Assembly (NCBI GenBank): GCA_028571305.1
Contig: JAOXNS010888597.1
Span: 1 to 24,376, forward strand
DNA: 24,376 bases
From: Magicicada cassinii
Lineage: Eukaryota > Arthropoda > Insecta > Hemiptera > Cicadidae
Direction: 5' to 3'
Under the pieces are notes generated by a model that did no database searches, was not told where the DNA came from, and saw only the letters and a list, made by a program, of their open reading frames with translations. The translations under genes and the position numbers were made by a program. Shown here piece by piece: positions 22,470 to 24,376 of the stretch. Positions within the stretch are counted from its first letter, which is position 1. Each line of letters begins with the position of its first letter.

Positions 22470-22870
22470 TTGTAAGCAAAAAAATTGGTTTATTTTTCCA
22501 TGTTCATTAATAATCTTTTCTCTTTTATTCCCTGTTATATTCTGTAATGATATTTTCCCATTTCTGGCATTAAAATCACCATAATCTTGCTGGACACTAT
22601 TTGTTACTTTTTGTAAATCATTGTACAACATGTGTGTTTCTTGTTTCTTTTCTTCTTCAGGTTGATAAACTGCTATGACTGTCAGACATCCCCTATCAAT
22701 TTTAAACCTGACAGTTACTAGTATTCTATTGATCCAGAGATGTGAATGTATTTTACCTTACCATTTTTTATTGAGTAGAATAGCTACTCCAACCTTTGTT
22801 ACCACTCTGAGGCACTCTGCTATAAATCACAATGGGTTTGCCTAAATCGAGTCTTCTTTTTTCAATTGTG
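22470..22870 (-). pseudogene. LINE apurinic-like endonuclease domain, decayed
   Basis: On the minus strand the frame gives VGVAILLNKKW, then a run with WINRILVTVRFKIDRG and CLTVIAVYQPEE, then DYGDFNARNG at about 22558-22586. The last is the GDFNA box, with the catalytic Asp and Asn of the exonuclease-endonuclease-phosphatase fold. The usual N-terminal strand with WNV is not recognisable. One stop follows NKKW. This domain nicks target DNA to prime reverse transcription in APE-type LINEs. Confidence 0.82.
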
Positions 22871-23138
22871 TCCTCTTGAACTGTGGTACCTTGTCCTTTG
22901 TGGATCTTACAGTGTAGACAGCAGTTCTAATTATATCCACGTGACCAACCCCTTGTCACTTAATCACTTAACCTTTGCCTGGTCTTGTACCCTGTTGTCC
23001 ACTTGGCTATTACCAAGTCTTTAGTATTACTGAGTCTTTCAAGTGAAATATATTTCCTCCAAAGGTGTTACCCATCTTGTAGAGAAAGGTGATTGATAGG
23101 TCTGCTGTCTTAGCTGTCTTAAGCCCCCAGTACATGCC

Positions 23139-23575
23139 TGAGCGCAGTACGCATTGTGTACATTTTTATTAACAAACCGTAATTCTAGAGCTTTTATCAG
23201 TATGGCATAGGTGTTCTTTCCAACAGGTGGTACTTTCTGCAGGAGCTCTGCAGCAGATCTTTTTATTGTGAGAACAAGTGAAATTGCTTTCTCTTTCTTG
23301 CCAGGCATCAAATTCAAGTCACCCAGTGAATACTTCTATCAAGTGTTGGGGTTTTTACATGAACTGGGTCTACTATCTGCTATCTTATTTCTTGCAGCTT
23401 TTCCTTTCTTTACTATTGGTACTGTATGTTCAGCAATTTGTTTTGAAGTGTATAGGTGTATTTTCATTAATTGCTCATCTTCACTTTTAATTTGCTCTTT
23501 TTTATTTGCAACTGACTCTTCTACTGCAGTGGACACTCTTATTGATATTGAGTCTTCTCTATTTGAGGCTACCAT
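23139..23575 (-). pseudogene. gypsy-like gag, N-terminal half (fossil)
   Basis: A glutamate- and lysine-rich leading part is followed by the region typical of gypsy-like Gag (leucine-rich AISLVL- and AAELLQ-like words, then a LIKALELRF-like word). It ends abruptly where the LINE 5' end and its target duplication begin (23139-23150). It is broken, with a few lesions. Confidence 0.72.
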
Positions 23576-23800
23576 ATAAATTGTGTTCCATAGTGGTTAT
23601 GAAGCGTTCCCATGAGTCTATATGGGCTTGTTTAACAATTCTCTTTGTTTCATTTTTTATTCTCTGGTATGCTTCTCTTGACTCTTTTGTTGGATGTGAT
23701 ACATATTTCTAAAGCTATCATTTTTCCTCTTTACCGCAGTATTTCTTCTGTCCAAATTCTCAGATATTTGACTGATATTTTCTACCATTATTAATAAATT
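23576..23800 (-). mobile_element. Separate LINE fragment (linker between endonuclease and reverse transcriptase)
   Basis: The minus strand reads TKESREAYQRIKNETKRIVK followed by QAHIDSWERFI and MEHNLYG. This fits the basic linker that lies between endonuclease and reverse transcriptase in the same LINE family. Upstream, NLDRRNTAVKRK probably continues it in a shifted frame. In gene order it should lie after the endonuclease, yet it lies upstream of the 19478-23138 copy, so it belongs to a second copy. It ends where the gypsy gag begins. Confidence 0.6.
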
Positions 23801-24011
23801 AGACACTTAAACTTTTACTTTAAGTCTGAGTAGATGTTTTTTTGGTTTACAAATTTTGGGAGAAGGATGGCCAGCTTAAGAAGAGTAACCCTTCACCATA
23901 CACACATTTAGTTTTTAGTGATCTGTTTTATAAAGCATGTAGTGAGAATTCAGTTCATTGTTGTTCTGTTATGGTTGTAATTAGTTACGGTTTTTGTGTA
24001 ATTTTTTCTAG

Positions 24012-24127
24012 AAAACAATAACAATGCAGATCCTTTTACAAATCCGCACCTCCAACAGGCGATAGACGTAGCAAGGAAAGCTGACGTGCCGATCGCAAAT
24101 ATTCAGAATTGTATAAAACAAGCACAG
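24012..24127 (+). CDS. TACO1: TACO1/YebC-family internal exon
   Basis: The exon is bounded by a tttttctag acceptor and a gtaaag donor, and 24014-24127 is open in one frame. It encodes NADPFTNPHLQQAIDVA followed by RKADVPIANIQNCIKQAQ. This fits the helical segment of YebC proteins whose bacterial form is NPRLRAAIxKAxxxNMPxDxIxRAI. Eukaryotic YebC homologues are mitochondrial TACO1, which supports translation of the COX1 mRNA; bacterial relatives relieve ribosome stalling. In this family the segment directly follows the N-terminal GHxKW region. The first two exon bases complete a codon begun in the previous exon (one base upstream). Later exons lie beyond 24376. Confidence 0.85.
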
Positions 24128-24376
24128 GTAAAGTATAGGAATTGTATTATATTTATTAGACAAAATGGTGAGACAGCTTTACTTTATGTAGTGTTCATTT
24201 GTCATTGTGTGCTGTGGTGAAGTGTTCAACTCAGTAGTGTGGTGTCCATGAAACCGCTGTTGCTGGCAGCAACAGTATTGGAAATAAGAAAAGATAATAT
24301 TGATTATATCACAGAATAAATACTTTAGTTATTGAATAATTTGAAATCCAAGCAATAGTAGTAGGGAAACCTGAAG

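Larger units (their letters stand above)
19478..23138 (-). mobile_element. APE-type LINE (RTE-like), near full length, inserted in gypsy gag
   Basis: The element is flanked by a 12-bp target duplication, TGAGCACAGTGC (19467-19478, whose last base is shared with the LINE edge) and TGAGCGCAGTAC (23139-23150), differing by two transitions. Its 3' end on the minus strand is a GAT repeat (19479-19492). Inside, in minus-strand order, lie an untranslated-looking 5' part, an endonuclease domain, a reverse transcriptase and the C-terminal block. Without the palindrome inserted at 20047-20563 it is about 3.1 kb, the usual length of RTE elements, which also tend to end in short tandem repeats. Many stops and frame changes show it is dead. 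The clade call is tentative. Confidence 0.85.
18060..23575 (-). mobile_element. Ty3/gypsy-like LTR retrotransposon fossil, broken, with nested insertions
   Basis: Minus-strand remnants, in the order of a gypsy-like element: gag N-terminal half (23139-23575), gag C-terminal half and zinc-knuckle region (about 19040-19477), an aspartic protease with the DTG triad (about 18690-18990), and probable further pol linker to about 18060. Reverse transcriptase, RNase H and integrase were not seen, and no confident LTR pair was found. The element is clearly broken, with of the order of ten or more lesions besides the large LINE insertion. It is the oldest layer of this nest. The family call rests on gag style plus protease; the ends are approximate. 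Confidence 0.75.
12074..24011 (+). other. Inferred TACO1 intron region loaded with nested elements
   Basis: This interval lies between the putative first exon and the recognised YebC exon. It should contain at least one short exon (length 2 modulo 3) encoding the GHxKW block, which I could not find in the plus strand. 12074-14070 holds only AT-rich, CpG-poor DNA with a (TG)11 microsatellite, and I see nothing else in it. 14075-17400 is a LINE fragment split by a pogo element. 17400-18060 has no assigned coding remnant. 18060-23800 is an LTR-element fossil with LINE and palindrome insertions. 23800-24011 shows only the polypyrimidine tract and acceptor of the next exon. Confidence 0.5.

Noticed and set aside
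1-24376. Searched for tRNA, rRNA, CRISPR arrays and bacterial-type operons
   Set aside because: Nothing of the kind seen; introns, LINEs and a pogo element mark eukaryotic DNA.

Overview
The window is eukaryotic nuclear DNA: AT-rich, intron-dominated and full of decayed transposable elements. The two host genes point to an arthropod, most likely an insect with a large genome. The species cannot be told from the sequence. Only three short stretches are host coding sequence; almost everything else is intron or intergenic DNA carrying elements of several ages.

Host genes. At 11.37-12.07 kb two genes start head to head, with 496 bp between their ATGs. On the minus strand a 40-residue first coding exon matches the N-terminus of tomosyn (syntaxin-binding protein 5); its first intron fills the window leftward. 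On the plus strand a short exon encodes a presequence-like N-terminus. About 12 kb downstream (24012-24127) an exon encodes part of a YebC/TACO1 protein, the mitochondrial translational activator of COX1. I infer that both plus-strand exons belong to one TACO1 gene. The exon expected between them, carrying the conserved GHxKW segment, was not found.

Left part (1-11.37 kb, tomosyn intron 1). It holds a LINE 3' end (about 835-1240, minus), a perfect 44-bp tandem duplication (2401-2488), a GC-richer jockey-like reverse-transcriptase fragment (about 3195-4110, plus) and a diverged direct-repeat pair (5818-6044 and 6845-7090). The rest is unassigned. CpG content drops sharply at about 7.85 kb, rises again from about 10.75 to 12.1 kb around the shared promoter, and stays low to the right end.

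Right part (12.07-24.01 kb, inferred TACO1 intron). It contains two nested sets. Set one: a plus-strand LINE fragment split by a 2.88-kb pogo-superfamily DNA transposon (14290-17168) with TA duplications, terminal inverted repeats, repeated subterminal motifs and a decayed DDD transposase. Set two: a broken Ty3/gypsy-like LTR-element fossil on the minus strand, whose gag is split by a nearly full-length APE-type LINE (19478-23138, 12-bp target duplication, GAT-repeat tail). That LINE is itself interrupted by a large imperfect palindrome (20047-20563). A separate LINE fragment abuts the gypsy gag at about 23.58 kb.

I found no complete new coding system. The most informative points are the divergent gene pair, the three-deep nesting with readable insertion order, the repeated sites in the pogo element, the palindrome with split hammerhead-like motifs, and the CpG block structure.
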